Assembly: GCF_907163135.1 (NCBI RefSeq)
Contig: NZ_CAJQUA010000001.1
Location: 2,309,001-2,373,000 of the forward strand
DNA from: Brachymonas denitrificans
GTDB taxonomy: Bacteria > Pseudomonadota > Gammaproteobacteria > Burkholderiales > Burkholderiaceae_C
Direction of reading: 5' to 3'
Length of the DNA stretch: 64,000 bases
The translations under genes and the position numbers were made by a program. The notes under the pieces were generated by a model that saw only the letters and a list, made by a program, of their open reading frames with translations, was not told the origin of the DNA and did not search any database. Within the stretch, counting starts at the first letter, position 1. Each line of letters opens with the position of its first letter. This document shows positions 1 to 8,255 of the stretch, piece by piece.

Positions 1-210
1 GATAGTAGGAGAACGCCGGTTTCTGTGGACAAGTCGCTTTTTGTCTGCCGAATCAGGTGCTTGCAGTGCCGTACAAACGCTGTATGACCGTGCTTCGCAG
101 TTGTACGCGGCGAGACAACAAGTTGGCGACAAGGCTGGATCCTGTGGATAAGCAGATGGTTGTGCCAGCAATCTCCCCAAAGTTATCCACAAGGGTTCCG
201 GGTGCGGATT
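1..210. promoter_or_regulatory. Origin-proximal region with DnaA-box-like sites
   Basis: No gene is visible here. On the minus strand TTGTCCACA lies at 24-32 (one mismatch to the DnaA-box consensus TTATNCACA) and TTATCCACA at 143-151 (perfect). On the plus strand TTATCCACA lies at 183-191 (perfect). Perfect boxes about 40 bp apart just upstream of mnmG, with parS sites and parAB close by, fit the edge of a chromosomal origin. No AT-rich unwinding element is seen inside the window, so the core origin, if real, extends leftwards. This is inference from motif and context. Confidence 0.5.
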
Positions 211-531
211 TCAGGGCGTATCAGGCTGTGTGAGGCGCTCGAGATCGGCGAGGAAATGTAGGGCGTGGACGCGGTTGCGGGCGGGATCGGATGCGGTGCC
301 GCACATCTCGGGACCGGGCTGGAGGCTGGTGCAGACAGCAGGGCGGCGCGGGTCACCGAACAGGCTGCAGCGCAGCTGGGCGTCGAGTTGTACACAGGGC
401 ACGCCGGGAGGCTTGCTGTGACTGCCGGGTCCGTGCAGATCGGGAATCGGACCGCTGATGCTGGGCGCAATGCAGCAGGCGGCGCAGCCGGGATAGCAGG
501 GATGGTCAGGGGATGTCGCTGGGTGGCTCAT
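211..531 (-). CDS. YkgJ-type cysteine-cluster protein
   Basis: Predicted 106-residue soluble protein with a cysteine cluster typical of the YkgJ/UPF0153 family, which is thought to bind zinc or an Fe-S centre; the function is unknown. Cysteines are seen at residues 12, 16, 19 and 20, and further ones near 46, 55, 67 and 76, the last in a PEMCG context. The start at 531 (MSHPATS) was chosen over an upstream ATG at 660 because the family begins just before the first cysteines and the upstream extension has no recognisable similarity. It is divergent from mnmG. Family assignment is good; the biological role is not known. Confidence 0.75.
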   Translation of the reverse strand: MSHPATSPDHPCYPGCAACCIAPSISGPIPDLHGPGSHSKPPGVPCVQLDAQLRCSLFGDPRRPAVCTSLQPGPEMCGTASDPARNRVHALHFLADLERLTQPDTP

Positions 532-616
532 GGCCGGATTGTAGATTTCGCGTCGCAAGCCCGCGTCAGCATTGGGTTTTATCGTCAGAAACACAACACG
601 GAAATGCGCCAGCCGG

Positions 617-622
617 TACAAT
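617..622 (+). promoter_or_regulatory. Possible -10 element for mnmG
   Basis: TACAAT lies about 110 bp before the mnmG start, in the gap between the divergent YkgJ gene and mnmG. No convincing -35 hexamer is placed 16-18 bp upstream, so this is only a candidate. Confidence 0.25.
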
Positions 623-730
623 GCAGGGCTTGCCATCGCAAGAAAGATGATGTCCGACACGCCCCAGCCTCAGGTATTTTCCGGAGCGCGCGGCGTGTTT
701 TTTTCTCCCAGCCAGCGGCTGGAACCGCAC

Positions 731-2704
731 ATGATTTATCCCCAGCAATTTGACGTGATCGTGGTCGGCGGCGGCCACGCCGGTACCGAGGCTGCCCTGG
801 CCGCTGCGCGCATGGGTTGCCAGACCCTGCTGCTGACCCACAATATCGAAACCCTTGGCCAGATGAGCTGCAACCCCAGCATCGGCGGGATCGGCAAGGG
901 CCATCTGGTGAAGGAAGTGGATGCATTGGGCGGGGCCATGGCGCTGGCGACCGACGAAGGCGGCATCCAGTTCCGCATTCTCAACTCCAGCAAGGGGCCG
1001 GCCGTGCGCGCCACGCGGGCGCAGGCCGACCGCATCCTGTACAAGGCTGCCATCCGCCGCATGCTGGAGAACCAGCCCAACCTGTGGCTGTTCCAGCAGG
1101 CCGTGACCGATTTGCTGGTGGAAGGCGAGCGGGTGGCGGGAGCGGTGACCGAAGTCGGCATCACCTTCCGTGGCCGTACCGTGGTGCTGACGGCAGGCAC
1201 CTTTCTGGACGGCCGCATCCATGTGGGCCTGAACAACTACCAGGCCGGCCGCGCCGGAGACCCGCCGGCGGTATCGCTGTCAGCGCGGTTGAAGGAGTTG
1301 CAGCTGCCGCAGGGCCGCCTCAAAACCGGTACCCCGCCGCGTCTCGATGGCCGCAGCATCGATTTTTCCCGATGCGAGGCGCAACCCGGTGACGGCATGC
1401 CTGGTGGCATGAGTCCGCACATGCCGGTGTTCAGCTTCATGGGCAAGGCCGCCATGCACCCGCAGCAGATGCCGTGCTGGATCACCCACACCAATGCCCG
1501 CACGCATGACATCATCCGCAGCGGCTTTGACCGCAGCCCCATGTTTACCGGCAAGATCGAAGGCGTGGGCCCGCGCTACTGCCCGAGCGTGGAAGACAAG
1601 ATAAACCGCTTCGCGGACAAGGAAAGCCACCAGATTTTTCTCGAGCCGGAAGGCCTGACCACCAACGAGTACTACCCCAACGGCATCAGCACCTCGCTGC
1701 CTTTCGACATCCAGCTGGCACTGGTGCGTTCCATGCCCGGTCTGGAGAACGCGCACATCCTGCGGCCCGGCTATGCGATCGAATACGACTACTATGATCC
1801 GCGCAGCCTGACGGCCACGTTCGAGACGCAGCAGATCAAGGGCCTGTTCTTTGCCGGCCAGATCAACGGCACCACCGGCTACGAAGAAGCGGCCGCCCAG
1901 GGCCTGTTTGCCGGCCTTAACGCGGCGCTGCAATGCAAGGGCGAAGCGCCTTGGACGCCGCGCCGTGACGAGGCCTATCTGGGCGTGCTGGTGGATGACC
2001 TGATCACCAAAGGCGTGACCGAGCCCTACCGCATGTTTACCAGCCGTGCAGAATTCCGCCTGCAACTGCGCGAGGACAACGCCGACATGCGCCTCACCGA
2101 AACCGGCCGCAAGCTCGGCCTGGTAGATGATGCGCGCTGGGAGGCCTTCAACCGCAAACGAGATGCTGTTTCACGTGAAACAGAGCGTTTGAAGTCGACT
2201 TGGGTCAATCCGCAGATGTTGCCGGCCGAAGAAGCGCAGCGCGTGCTGGGCAAGGCCATAGAGCGCGAGTACAACCTGGCGGATCTGCTGCGACGCCCGG
2301 AAGTGGACTACGCAAATCTGGTTTCGCTGGATGGCGGGAAGTTTGCGAGCGCCGAATTGACTGCCGATGTTTCACGTGAAACCGATGCCGACTTTATCGA
2401 TGCCGTGATCGAGCAGGTGGAGATCGGCATCAAGTATGCCGGCTATATCGATCGCCAGAAGTCCGAGGTGGAACGGGCTGCTGCCTACGAAAATCTCACC
2501 TTGCCGGAAGACTTCGACTACATGCAAGTGCCGGCCCTGAGCATTGAGGTGCGCCAGAAGCTGAATCGCCACAAGCCCTCCACGCTGGGGCAAGCCTCGC
2601 GCATCAGCGGCATCACGCCAGCGGCGATTTCCCTGTTGCTGATCCACCTGAAGAAATCCCGCAAGGACTTCGGCCAGACCGCAGCGCAGAAAGGAGAAGC
2701 CTGA
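731..2704 (+). CDS. mnmG: tRNA uridine-34 5-carboxymethylaminomethyl modification enzyme MnmG (GidA)
   Basis: FAD-binding subunit that, with MnmE, installs the carboxymethylaminomethyl group on U34 of certain tRNAs. The 657-residue product starts [15 protein letters not shown], with the Rossmann GxGxxG at residues 13-18. It carries the family signatures [13 protein letters not shown] and [11 protein letters not shown] and a C-terminal helical domain. Length is slightly above the E. coli protein (629 residues by recall). An in-frame ATG at 572 exists, but the family start is at 731. The stop overlaps the rsmG start (TGATG), so the two are coupled. Two parS palindromes are embedded in the frame, each read as Val-Ser-Arg-Glu-Thr, near residues 479-484 and 546-551. 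Confidence 0.97.
   Translation: MIYPQQFDVIVVGGGHAGTEAALAAARMGCQTLLLTHNIETLGQMSCNPSIGGIGKGHLVKEVDALGGAMALATDEGGIQFRILNSSKGPAVRATRAQADRILYKAAIRRMLENQPNLWLFQQAVTDLLVEGERVAGAVTEVGITFRGRTVVLTAGTFLDGRIHVGLNNYQAGRAGDPPAVSLSARLKELQLPQGRLKTGTPPRLDGRSIDFSRCEAQPGDGMPGGMSPHMPVFSFMGKAAMHPQQMPCWITHTNARTHDIIRSGFDRSPMFTGKIEGVGPRYCPSVEDKINRFADKESHQIFLEPEGLTTNEYYPNGISTSLPFDIQLALVRSMPGLENAHILRPGYAIEYDYYDPRSLTATFETQQIKGLFFAGQINGTTGYEEAAAQGLFAGLNAALQCKGEAPWTPRRDEAYLGVLVDDLITKGVTEPYRMFTSRAEFRLQLREDNADMRLTETGRKLGLVDDARWEAFNRKRDAVSRETERLKSTWVNPQMLPAEEAQRVLGKAIEREYNLADLLRRPEVDYANLVSLDGGKFASAELTADVSRETDADFIDAVIEQVEIGIKYAGYIDRQKSEVERAAAYENLTLPEDFDYMQVPALSIEVRQKLNRHKPSTLGQASRISGITPAAISLLLIHLKKSRKDFGQTAAQKGEA
2167..2182. 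promoter_or_regulatory. parS centromere site 1 (inside mnmG)
   Basis: TGTTTCACGTGAAACA is a perfect 16-bp palindrome identical to the classical chromosomal parS consensus bound by ParB. It lies inside the mnmG reading frame, about 2.9 kb from parB. Identity is direct; function is inferred from family knowledge. Confidence 0.93.
2368..2383. promoter_or_regulatory. parS centromere site 2 (inside mnmG)
   Basis: TGTTTCACGTGAAACC matches parS at 15 of 16 positions, only the last base differing. It sits 201 bp after site 1, exactly 67 codons, and encodes the same peptide Val-Ser-Arg-Glu-Thr. Confidence 0.9.
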
Positions 2705-3351
2705 TGCGGGCATTGCAGGCGGAACTGGAAAAAGGTCTGAAACAGCTGCAGCTGGAACTGACCGATGCGCAGCTAGGGCAATTGCTCGACTATCTGGAGT
2801 TGCTGCAGAAATGGAATCGCGTCTACAACCTGACGGCCGTACGCGATCCGCAGGAAATGCTGACGCACCATCTGCTGGACAGTCTGGCAGCGGTGCGCCC
2901 GCTGCAGCGCCATGTTGAACAAAACGGCGCCAGGACTTTGCTCGATGTGGGATCCGGCGGAGGATTGCCTGGCGTGGTGTTCGCCATTTGTTGTCCTGAA
3001 CTGCAGGTGAGTTGCGTGGATACGGTCGGGAAAAAGGCAGCTTTCATCCAGCAAGCTGCGGCAGGTTTGCGTTTGACTAATCTGCGTGGCATCCATGCGC
3101 GCGTGGAAAAGCTGACCGACACCTACGATGTGGTGAGCAGCCGGGCATTCGCCACCCTGAAGGACTTCACCGACTGGTCCGAGCAGGCCTTAACGAATGA
3201 TGGCGTTTGGCTGGCGATGAAGGGCAAGGAGCCCGTGGTTGAAATGGCGCAGCTGTCTGCCGGCGTGGAGGTGTTTCACGTGGAACAACTGACAGTGCCC
3301 ATGCTGGATGCGCAGCGCTGCATCGTGTGGATACGGAAGTCTATGGGCTGA
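2704..3351 (+). CDS. rsmG: 16S rRNA (guanine-527 N7) methyltransferase RsmG (GidB)
   Basis: S-adenosylmethionine-dependent methyltransferase that modifies G527 of 16S rRNA; in many bacteria its loss gives low-level streptomycin resistance. The 215-residue product has the family motif WNRVYNLTAVRD near residues 37-48 and the SAM-binding loop DVGSGGGLPG at 81-90. Length fits the family (about 207-220). The start ATG overlaps the mnmG stop, indicating translational coupling. Its 3' part carries a third parS site, read as FHVEQ. A long intergenic region with two hairpins follows before parA. Confidence 0.96.
   Translation: MRALQAELEKGLKQLQLELTDAQLGQLLDYLELLQKWNRVYNLTAVRDPQEMLTHHLLDSLAAVRPLQRHVEQNGARTLLDVGSGGGLPGVVFAICCPELQVSCVDTVGKKAAFIQQAAAGLRLTNLRGIHARVEKLTDTYDVVSSRAFATLKDFTDWSEQALTNDGVWLAMKGKEPVVEMAQLSAGVEVFHVEQLTVPMLDAQRCIVWIRKSMG
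3272..3287. promoter_or_regulatory. parS centromere site 3 (inside rsmG)
   Basis: TGTTTCACGTGGAACA is the reverse complement of TGTTCCACGTGAAACA and so fits the consensus TGTTNCACGTGAAACA exactly. It lies in the last part of rsmG, about 440 bp before parA, completing a three-site cluster over 1.1 kb. Confidence 0.88.
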
Positions 3352-3374
3352 TGCGCCGTTTCGTGGCTTCGATG

Positions 3375-3463
3375 CAGCGCTGGTGAAGTGGCCAGACGCA
3401 TCCGGCTCATACTCGCTGCGCTCGCCAAATCGCCCGATGCGTCTGGCCACTTCACCAGCGCTG
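3375..3463. repeat. Long hairpin 1: perfect 28-bp inverted repeat with 33-nt loop
   Basis: The arms at 3375-3402 and 3436-3463 are perfect reverse complements over exactly 28 bp, starting CAGCGCTGGTGAAGTGG on the left. The loop (3403-3435), read on the minus strand, contains GCGATTT, CGAGC, AGCGA and ATGAGC in that order. It lies in the rsmG-parA gap, which holds no gene (3352-3724). No T-run follows, so a simple terminator is unlikely. Confidence 0.9.
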
Positions 3464-3531
3464 TTTTGGTGCGCGGCGGTACTTTTCTGATCTCTCAATC
3501 CCGGTGTGCGGCCCCATTGTTTTTGGGCGGC

Positions 3532-3625
3532 TTCCGGGCTGCCTGTGCGGTGTGGGGCGCTAAGCGATTTCGTGAGCAAAGCGAACATGAGCAAAGCCGC
3601 CCCACACCGCACAGGCAGCCCGGAA
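3532..3625. repeat. Long hairpin 2: perfect 28-bp inverted repeat with 38-nt loop
   Basis: The arms at 3532-3559 and 3598-3625 are perfect reverse complements over exactly 28 bp, starting TTCCGGGCTGCCTGTGCGG on the left. Flanking bases extend the pairing imperfectly outward (TGTTTTTG on the left against CAAAAACA on the right). The loop (3560-3597), read on the plus strand, contains GCGATTT, TGAGC, AGCGA and ATGAGC, the same order as hairpin 1 on the opposite strand. The arms are unrelated to those of hairpin 1. Confidence 0.9.
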
Positions 3626-3724
3626 ACCGAACAAAAACACCCCCCGTCACACCCCAGTCCCCCCTCGGCATGCACGAGTACGTACAATGCAGAGGTTTCC
3701 TCCACAACAGAAAGCAGACAGAGC

Positions 3725-4498
3725 ATGGCCAGAATCTTTTGTGTCGCCAACCAGAAGGGAGGTGTAGGCAAAACCACCACCACCGTCAACCTGGCGGCCG
3801 GACTGGCCAAGGTCGGGCAGCGCGTACTGCTGGTCGATCTGGACCCGCAGGGCAACGCCACCATGGGCTCCAACCTCGACAAGCGCGAACTGGACCCCAG
3901 CGTCTACGATGTGTTGCTGGAGGAGTGCGGCGTCAAGGAGGCACGTCGCACTGCCGAAAAATGCGGCTACGACGTCCTCGGTGCCAACCGTGAACTCGCT
4001 GGTGCCGAAGTCGAACTGGTCACCCAGGACCGCCGCGAAAAGCGCCTGAAGCTGGCGCTGGCCAAGGTCAAGAACGACTACGACTTCATCCTGATCGACT
4101 GCCCGCCGGCCCTGTCGCTGCTCACCTTGAATGGTCTGTGCGCCGCCCACGGCGTCATCGTGCCCATGCAGTGCGAGTATTTTGCGCTCGAAGGCCTGAC
4201 CGATCTGGTCAACACCATCCGCCAGGTGCATGCCAACCTCAATCCCCAATTGAAAATCATTGGCCTGCTGCGCGTCATGTTCGATCCGCGCATCACCTTG
4301 CAACAGCAGGTCAGTGACCAGCTCAAAGAACATTTCGGCGACAAGGTATTCAACACCGTCATCCCGCGCAACGTGCGTCTGGCGGAAGCACCCAGCTACG
4401 GACTTCCTGGCGTGGTGTTCGATCCCTCGGCCAAGGGCAGCAAGGCCTTCGTGGAATTTGCCCAGGAAATGGTCGATCGCCTCAAGCAGCCCGCATGA
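3725..4498 (+). CDS. parA: Chromosome partitioning ATPase ParA (Soj type)
   Basis: Deviant Walker-A ATPase that binds DNA non-specifically as an ATP dimer and pulls ParB-parS complexes apart during chromosome segregation. The 257-residue product starts MARIFCVANQ, with KGGVGKTT at residues 11-18 and the Walker-B-like segment DFILIDCPP. The start was placed here because an upstream in-frame ATG at 3506 would add sequence derived from the intergenic hairpin. The last codons overlap the next gene by ATGA. Size and motifs match chromosomal, not plasmid, ParA. Confidence 0.96.
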   Translation: MARIFCVANQKGGVGKTTTTVNLAAGLAKVGQRVLLVDLDPQGNATMGSNLDKRELDPSVYDVLLEECGVKEARRTAEKCGYDVLGANRELAGAEVELVTQDRREKRLKLALAKVKNDYDFILIDCPPALSLLTLNGLCAAHGVIVPMQCEYFALEGLTDLVNTIRQVHANLNPQLKIIGLLRVMFDPRITLQQQVSDQLKEHFGDKVFNTVIPRNVRLAEAPSYGLPGVVFDPSAKGSKAFVEFAQEMVDRLKQPA

Positions 4499-5055
4499 AC
4501 GCGCCCAAGCTGCGGGTATTGACCTTGCCGGGCTGGAACGGCAGTGGTCCGGATCACTGGCAAAGCCGCTGGGAGCAGCAGCAAGGGTATGAGCGCGTCG
4601 AACAGCATGACTGGCAACAGGCTTTGCGGGGCGACTGGATGATCCAGCTGGAGGAAGCGGTGCTGTCCGGCGACGCGCCGGTGGTTCTGGTGGCCCACAG
4701 TCTGGGCTGCCATCTGGTGGCTGCCTGGGCTGCGCACAGCCGCCAGACTGGACGTGTGCAGGCAGCTCTGCTGGTGGCGCCTGCAGATCTGGACAATCCC
4801 TTGTTGCAGTCCCTGCACAGCTGGCGCAACAAGGCGCTGCAGCCCCTGCCGTTTGCCAGCACGGTGCTGGCCAGCAGTGATGACGACTGGTGCAGCCTGG
4901 AGCGCGCTGCAGGACTGGCATCTGCCTGGGGCAGTACCTTTGTGGATATCGGCCCCTTCGGACACATCAACAGCGAAAGTGGACTGGGCGACTGGCCGCA
5001 GGGATTGCTGCATCTGCAGCATCTGATCACGCGCAGCAGCACGCCGCTCGCCTAG
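4495..5055 (+). CDS. RBBP9/YdeN-family alpha/beta serine hydrolase between parA and parB
   Basis: Small 186-residue hydrolase of the RBBP9/YdeN family. Visible features are the N-terminal TLPGWNGSGPDHWQ, the nucleophile elbow AHSLG near residue 69 (family form GHSLG), and a C-terminal GHIN that supplies the catalytic histidine. The substrate is unknown. It overlaps the parA stop by four bases and is followed by parB after 24 bp, so all three genes are probably one transcript. Its position inside a partition operon is recalled from related Comamonadaceae genomes; a role in segregation is not established. Confidence 0.85.
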   Translation: MNAPKLRVLTLPGWNGSGPDHWQSRWEQQQGYERVEQHDWQQALRGDWMIQLEEAVLSGDAPVVLVAHSLGCHLVAAWAAHSRQTGRVQAALLVAPADLDNPLLQSLHSWRNKALQPLPFASTVLASSDDDWCSLERAAGLASAWGSTFVDIGPFGHINSESGLGDWPQGLLHLQHLITRSSTPLA

Positions 5056-5079
5056 ACTCGAGAGAACAAGGAGAAGCTT

Positions 5080-6024
5080 ATGGCAACCAAACGCAACAAG
5101 GGCCTGGGACGCGGACTGGAAGCGCTGCTGGGTCCCCGCCTGCAGGAAGGTGCTGCAGGTGACGTGGCGCTCGATACACCCTTCGACATGGAGCGCGGCG
5201 AGCGCTCCCCCTCCACGCTGCTGCTGGAGCAGATGGTGCCTGGCACCTACCAGCCGCGCACCCGCATGGACGAAGGCGCCTTGTACGAACTGGCCGAAAG
5301 CATCAAGGCGCAGGGCATCATGCAGCCCATCCTGGTGCGCAGGCTGGAGCAGGGCGACGCCGCCGGCAAGTACGAAATCATTGCCGGCGAACGCCGTTTC
5401 CGCGCCGCCCGTCTGGCCGGTCTGGACAGCGTACCGGTGCTGGTGCGCAACGTACCTGACGAAGCCGCCGCCGCCATGGCGCTGATCGAGAACATCCAGC
5501 GCGAAGACCTCAATCCGCTGGAAGAGGCACAGGGCCTGCAGCGCCTGGTGCGCGAATTCGGCCTGACGCACGAGCAGGCCGCCCAGGCCGTGGGCCGCAG
5601 CCGCAGTGCCGCCAGCAATCTGCTGCGCCTGCTGCAGCTGGCCGAGCCCGTACAGACCATGCTGATGGCGGGTGACCTCGATATGGGCCACGCGCGTGCC
5701 TTGCTCAGCCTGGAAAAGGCCAACCAGATCAACGCTGCCAACCAGATTGCCGGCAAGAAGATGTCGGTGCGCGAGGCCGAGCGGCTGGTGAAGAAGCTCG
5801 GCGAGGATTTCGAGCTCAAGACCGAGCGCCCCAAGCGCGACAAGAGCGGCGACGTGCGCAGCGTGGAGGAAGAACTCTCCGACCTGCTTGCCGCCCAGGT
5901 CGAGGTGCGAGTGAAGAAGCGCGTGAAGCGCCACGGCAAGCTGGAAGAAGTGGGAGAACTGGCCATCCAGTTCGGCTCGCTGGAGGAACTGAACGGGTTG
6001 ATCGACCGCCTGCGCGGGCAGTGA
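5080..6024 (+). CDS. parB: Chromosome partitioning protein ParB (CTP-dependent parS-binding clamp)
   Basis: Binds parS, loads as a CTP-dependent sliding clamp and stimulates ParA. The 314-residue product starts with the ParA-stimulating peptide GLGRGLEALLG (residues 8-18). It has the CTP-binding GERRFRAA at 103-110, a helix-turn-helix at about 161-185 (GLTHEQAAQAVGRSRSAAS) and a lysine-rich C-terminal dimerisation domain. A good ribosome binding site (AAGGAG) precedes the start. A terminator follows at 6060. Its targets are the three parS sites 2.9-1.8 kb upstream. Confidence 0.97.
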   Translation: MATKRNKGLGRGLEALLGPRLQEGAAGDVALDTPFDMERGERSPSTLLLEQMVPGTYQPRTRMDEGALYELAESIKAQGIMQPILVRRLEQGDAAGKYEIIAGERRFRAARLAGLDSVPVLVRNVPDEAAAAMALIENIQREDLNPLEEAQGLQRLVREFGLTHEQAAQAVGRSRSAASNLLRLLQLAEPVQTMLMAGDLDMGHARALLSLEKANQINAANQIAGKKMSVREAERLVKKLGEDFELKTERPKRDKSGDVRSVEEELSDLLAAQVEVRVKKRVKRHGKLEEVGELAIQFGSLEELNGLIDRLRGQ

Positions 6025-6059
6025 GAAGAATCAGCGCACAAGACCCGGAGATCTGCATC

Positions 6060-6105
6060 AGCGGCTGCCTGATCCTTCATGGCGAAGGAAGGGCAGCCGC
6101 TTTTT
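6060..6105 (+). terminator. Rho-independent terminator after parB
   Basis: The stem AGCGGCTGCC / GGCAGCCGCT (6060-6069 and 6092-6101) is followed by a T-run; a small inner stem TCCTTC/GAAGGA stacks inside. It separates parB from the convergent permease gene. Confidence 0.85.
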
Positions 6106-6171
6106 CAGGAGCAGCCTGGATGTTTGGCTGGGGGAAGCTGCGCTCAGGCTGGCCGGTGCAATGGCCGGCCC

Positions 6172-7461
6172 TTACCGCGGCCGCAGGCGCAGCAACTGGT
6201 GCAGCAGAATGGCGCCGAAGGTCGCGGTCCCGATTCCGCCCAGTTTGAAGTCTCCAAATGCCAGGGTGAAATCGCCCGTGCCCAGCACCAGTGTGATCGC
6301 CGCCACCATCAGGTTGCCGGTATCGCTGAAATCGACCTTGTTGCGCACCCAGATGTTGGCACCGGACACTGCGATCAAACCGAACACCACGATGCTGACA
6401 CCGCCCATCACCGGCAGCGGGATGGCCTGGATCACGGCACCGAACTTGGGGCTGAAACCGAGCAGCAGGGCGATCAGCGCTGCCGCCACGAACACGGCAG
6501 TGGAATAGATGCGCGTGGCGGCCATCACGCCGATGTTTTCGGCATAGGTGGTGACGCCGGTGCCGCCGGCCGACGCGCTCACCATGGTGGCGATGCCGTC
6601 GCCGATGAAGGCACGTCCCATGTAGCGGTCCAGATCGCGCCCGGTCATGGCCGTGACGGCCTTGATATGGCCCAGGTTCTCCGCCACCAGAATGAACACC
6701 ACCGGCACGATCAGCAGCATGGCGCTGCTCTGAAACACCGGTGCATGGAACTGCGGCAGGCCGAACCAGGGCGCTGCCAGGATACCGGCAAAGTCCATCG
6801 GCTTGCCCATGCCGAGGCCGTTGGTCAGCAGCACGTAGATCACGGTGGCCACCAGCAGGCCGAGCAGGATCAGCAGGCGCTGCAGCATGCCGCGCGTCAT
6901 CACGGCCACCAGCGCCACGCTGACGAAGGTCACCCCCTGCATCCAGCTGTCGAAGTTGCTCGCCGCCATGTTCTTGATGGGGATACCCGCCAGGTTCAGG
7001 CCGATCACCGCCACCACGGCTCCGGTGACGACTGGCGGCATCAGCGCCTCGATCCAGCGCGTGCCGACCAGCTGCACCAGCGCACCAATCAGCGTGTAGG
7101 CCAGACCGCAGGCCACAATGCCGCCGAGCGCCACCGCAATATTGCCGTTCGGCCCGGAGCCGCCATAGCCGGTGGCGGCAATCACCACGCCGATGAAGGC
7201 GAAGCTGCTGCCCAGATAGCTGGGCACCTTGCCGCCCGTCAGTACAAAGAAGATGAGCGTGCCAATGCCACTCATGAAAATGGCGAGATTGGGATCAAAC
7301 CCCATCAGGATGGGGGCCAGCACGGTGGCGCCAAACATCGCGATCACGTGCTGGACGCCCATCAGCGCCGTTTGCGGCCAGGGCAGGCGCTCGTCCGGGC
7401 CTATGATTCCGCCGTGCTGCAGCACGGCACTGCTTTGCTCTTTCCACTGAAAAAGTGCCAT
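6172..7461 (-). CDS. Uracil/xanthine permease family transporter (UraA/RutG-like)
   Basis: Inner-membrane nucleobase:cation symporter of the NCS2 family, 429 residues with about 14 hydrophobic segments. The N-terminal DERLPWPQTALMGVQH and the conserved GGTGVTTYAENIGVMA segment match uracil permeases. By recall the protein resembles E. coli RutG more than UraA, pointing to pyrimidine uptake. The start at 7461 (MALFQWKEQ) was chosen over an upstream ATG at 7692 because the family begins here and a GAAGGA ribosome site precedes it. No rut catabolic genes lie nearby. Substrate is inferred. Confidence 0.88.
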   Translation of the reverse strand: MALFQWKEQSSAVLQHGGIIGPDERLPWPQTALMGVQHVIAMFGATVLAPILMGFDPNLAIFMSGIGTLIFFVLTGGKVPSYLGSSFAFIGVVIAATGYGGSGPNGNIAVALGGIVACGLAYTLIGALVQLVGTRWIEALMPPVVTGAVVAVIGLNLAGIPIKNMAASNFDSWMQGVTFVSVALVAVMTRGMLQRLLILLGLLVATVIYVLLTNGLGMGKPMDFAGILAAPWFGLPQFHAPVFQSSAMLLIVPVVFILVAENLGHIKAVTAMTGRDLDRYMGRAFIGDGIATMVSASAGGTGVTTYAENIGVMAATRIYSTAVFVAAALIALLLGFSPKFGAVIQAIPLPVMGGVSIVVFGLIAVSGANIWVRNKVDFSDTGNLMVAAITLVLGTGDFTLAFGDFKLGGIGTATFGAILLHQLLRLRPR

Positions 7462-7556
7462 CGTTCGTCCTTCGAAAGTGATGGCACGAATGGTAACTTT
7501 GCCGGGAGTGCTTTTCGTGACGCAACGGCTATTGCAGCGCGTGAAAATATGTACGG

Positions 7557-7573
7557 CTGCCTCAACGAGGCAG
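7557..7573. repeat. Small inverted repeat in the permease upstream region
   Basis: CTGCCTC-AAC-GAGGCAG is a perfect 7-bp inverted repeat about 95 bp upstream of the permease start, in the 256-bp gap before the stress-protein gene. It could be an operator or a leader stem. The rest of the gap (7462-7717) holds no gene; a weaker hairpin at 7654-7683 (CTTGCGTGCA/TGCACGCAAG) lies just downstream of the permease-side region. Confidence 0.35.
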
Positions 7574-7717
7574 TGTTCGCTCAAGGAGCCGGCTATCGGC
7601 CAGCAAGGATGCCTCTCGGGAAAGACCGGCCAGCTCCGGGGCGAGCCAAAGGACTTGCGTGCAAGAACGACGATGCACGCAAGAGCGCCCATGCGCCCTC
7701 ACGCAAGTGCAGGCGGA

Positions 7718-8143
7718 TCAGCGCACCAGCAGCACCGGCACCTTGCAGTTGGCCAGCACCTGCGTGGCTACCGAGCCCATCACCAGGTTGCCCAGCGCCC
7801 CATGGCCGTGCGAGCCCATCACCACCAGGCGGTATTTGCCTTCCTCGGCCACCTGCGCAATCATCTGTCCCGGCACGCCCACCTTGCTCACCACCGTCGG
7901 GTGGATATCGTGCATGGCCAGGAACTTGATCACCGGCTCGGTGATCTTGTCGCTCTCGTCGGCGTAGTACTTGAGAATCACTTCCTTGCTCAGGGCGGTG
8001 TTGACGCGCGTGGGCAGCGGGGCGACCACGGTCATCACCGTGTAGTCCTGGGCGGTATTGGCGAACAGTTCCTTGTTCTCCACCAGATAGGCCAGCATCT
8101 GCTTGGTGTAGCTGCTGCCGTCGATTGCCAGAAGTATCTTCAT
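7718..8143 (-). CDS. Universal stress protein, UspA family
   Basis: Single-domain cytoplasmic universal stress protein of 141 residues, starting MKILLAIDGSSYTKQ. The C-terminal ATP-binding signature is intact: GSHGHGALGNLVMGSVATQV, matching the G-2x-G-9x-G(S/T) pattern of ATP-binding Usp proteins. Such proteins support survival under starvation or oxidative stress. It is transcribed alone, divergently from metH. The exact stress response cannot be told from sequence. Confidence 0.9.
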   Translation of the reverse strand: MKILLAIDGSSYTKQMLAYLVENKELFANTAQDYTVMTVVAPLPTRVNTALSKEVILKYYADESDKITEPVIKFLAMHDIHPTVVSKVGVPGQMIAQVAEEGKYRLVVMGSHGHGALGNLVMGSVATQVLANCKVPVLLVR

Positions 8144-8255
8144 GCTGCCTCCTTGTCGTCTGCCGGCTGCACACAGGGCAGGCCGACCCTCTCCAGTTTA
8201 GGAGAAAAAGACCGACTGTAACCCCGAACAGGGGGGCTCTCTTACAATTCAGGGC

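Noticed and set aside
3308-3710. Short frames in the rsmG-parA gap
   Set aside because: They arise from the inverted repeats; similar peptides appear on both strands because of the palindromes.
6079-7929. Plus-strand frame opposite the uracil permease gene
   Set aside because: His/Gln-rich shadow of a transporter; no ribosome site or domain.
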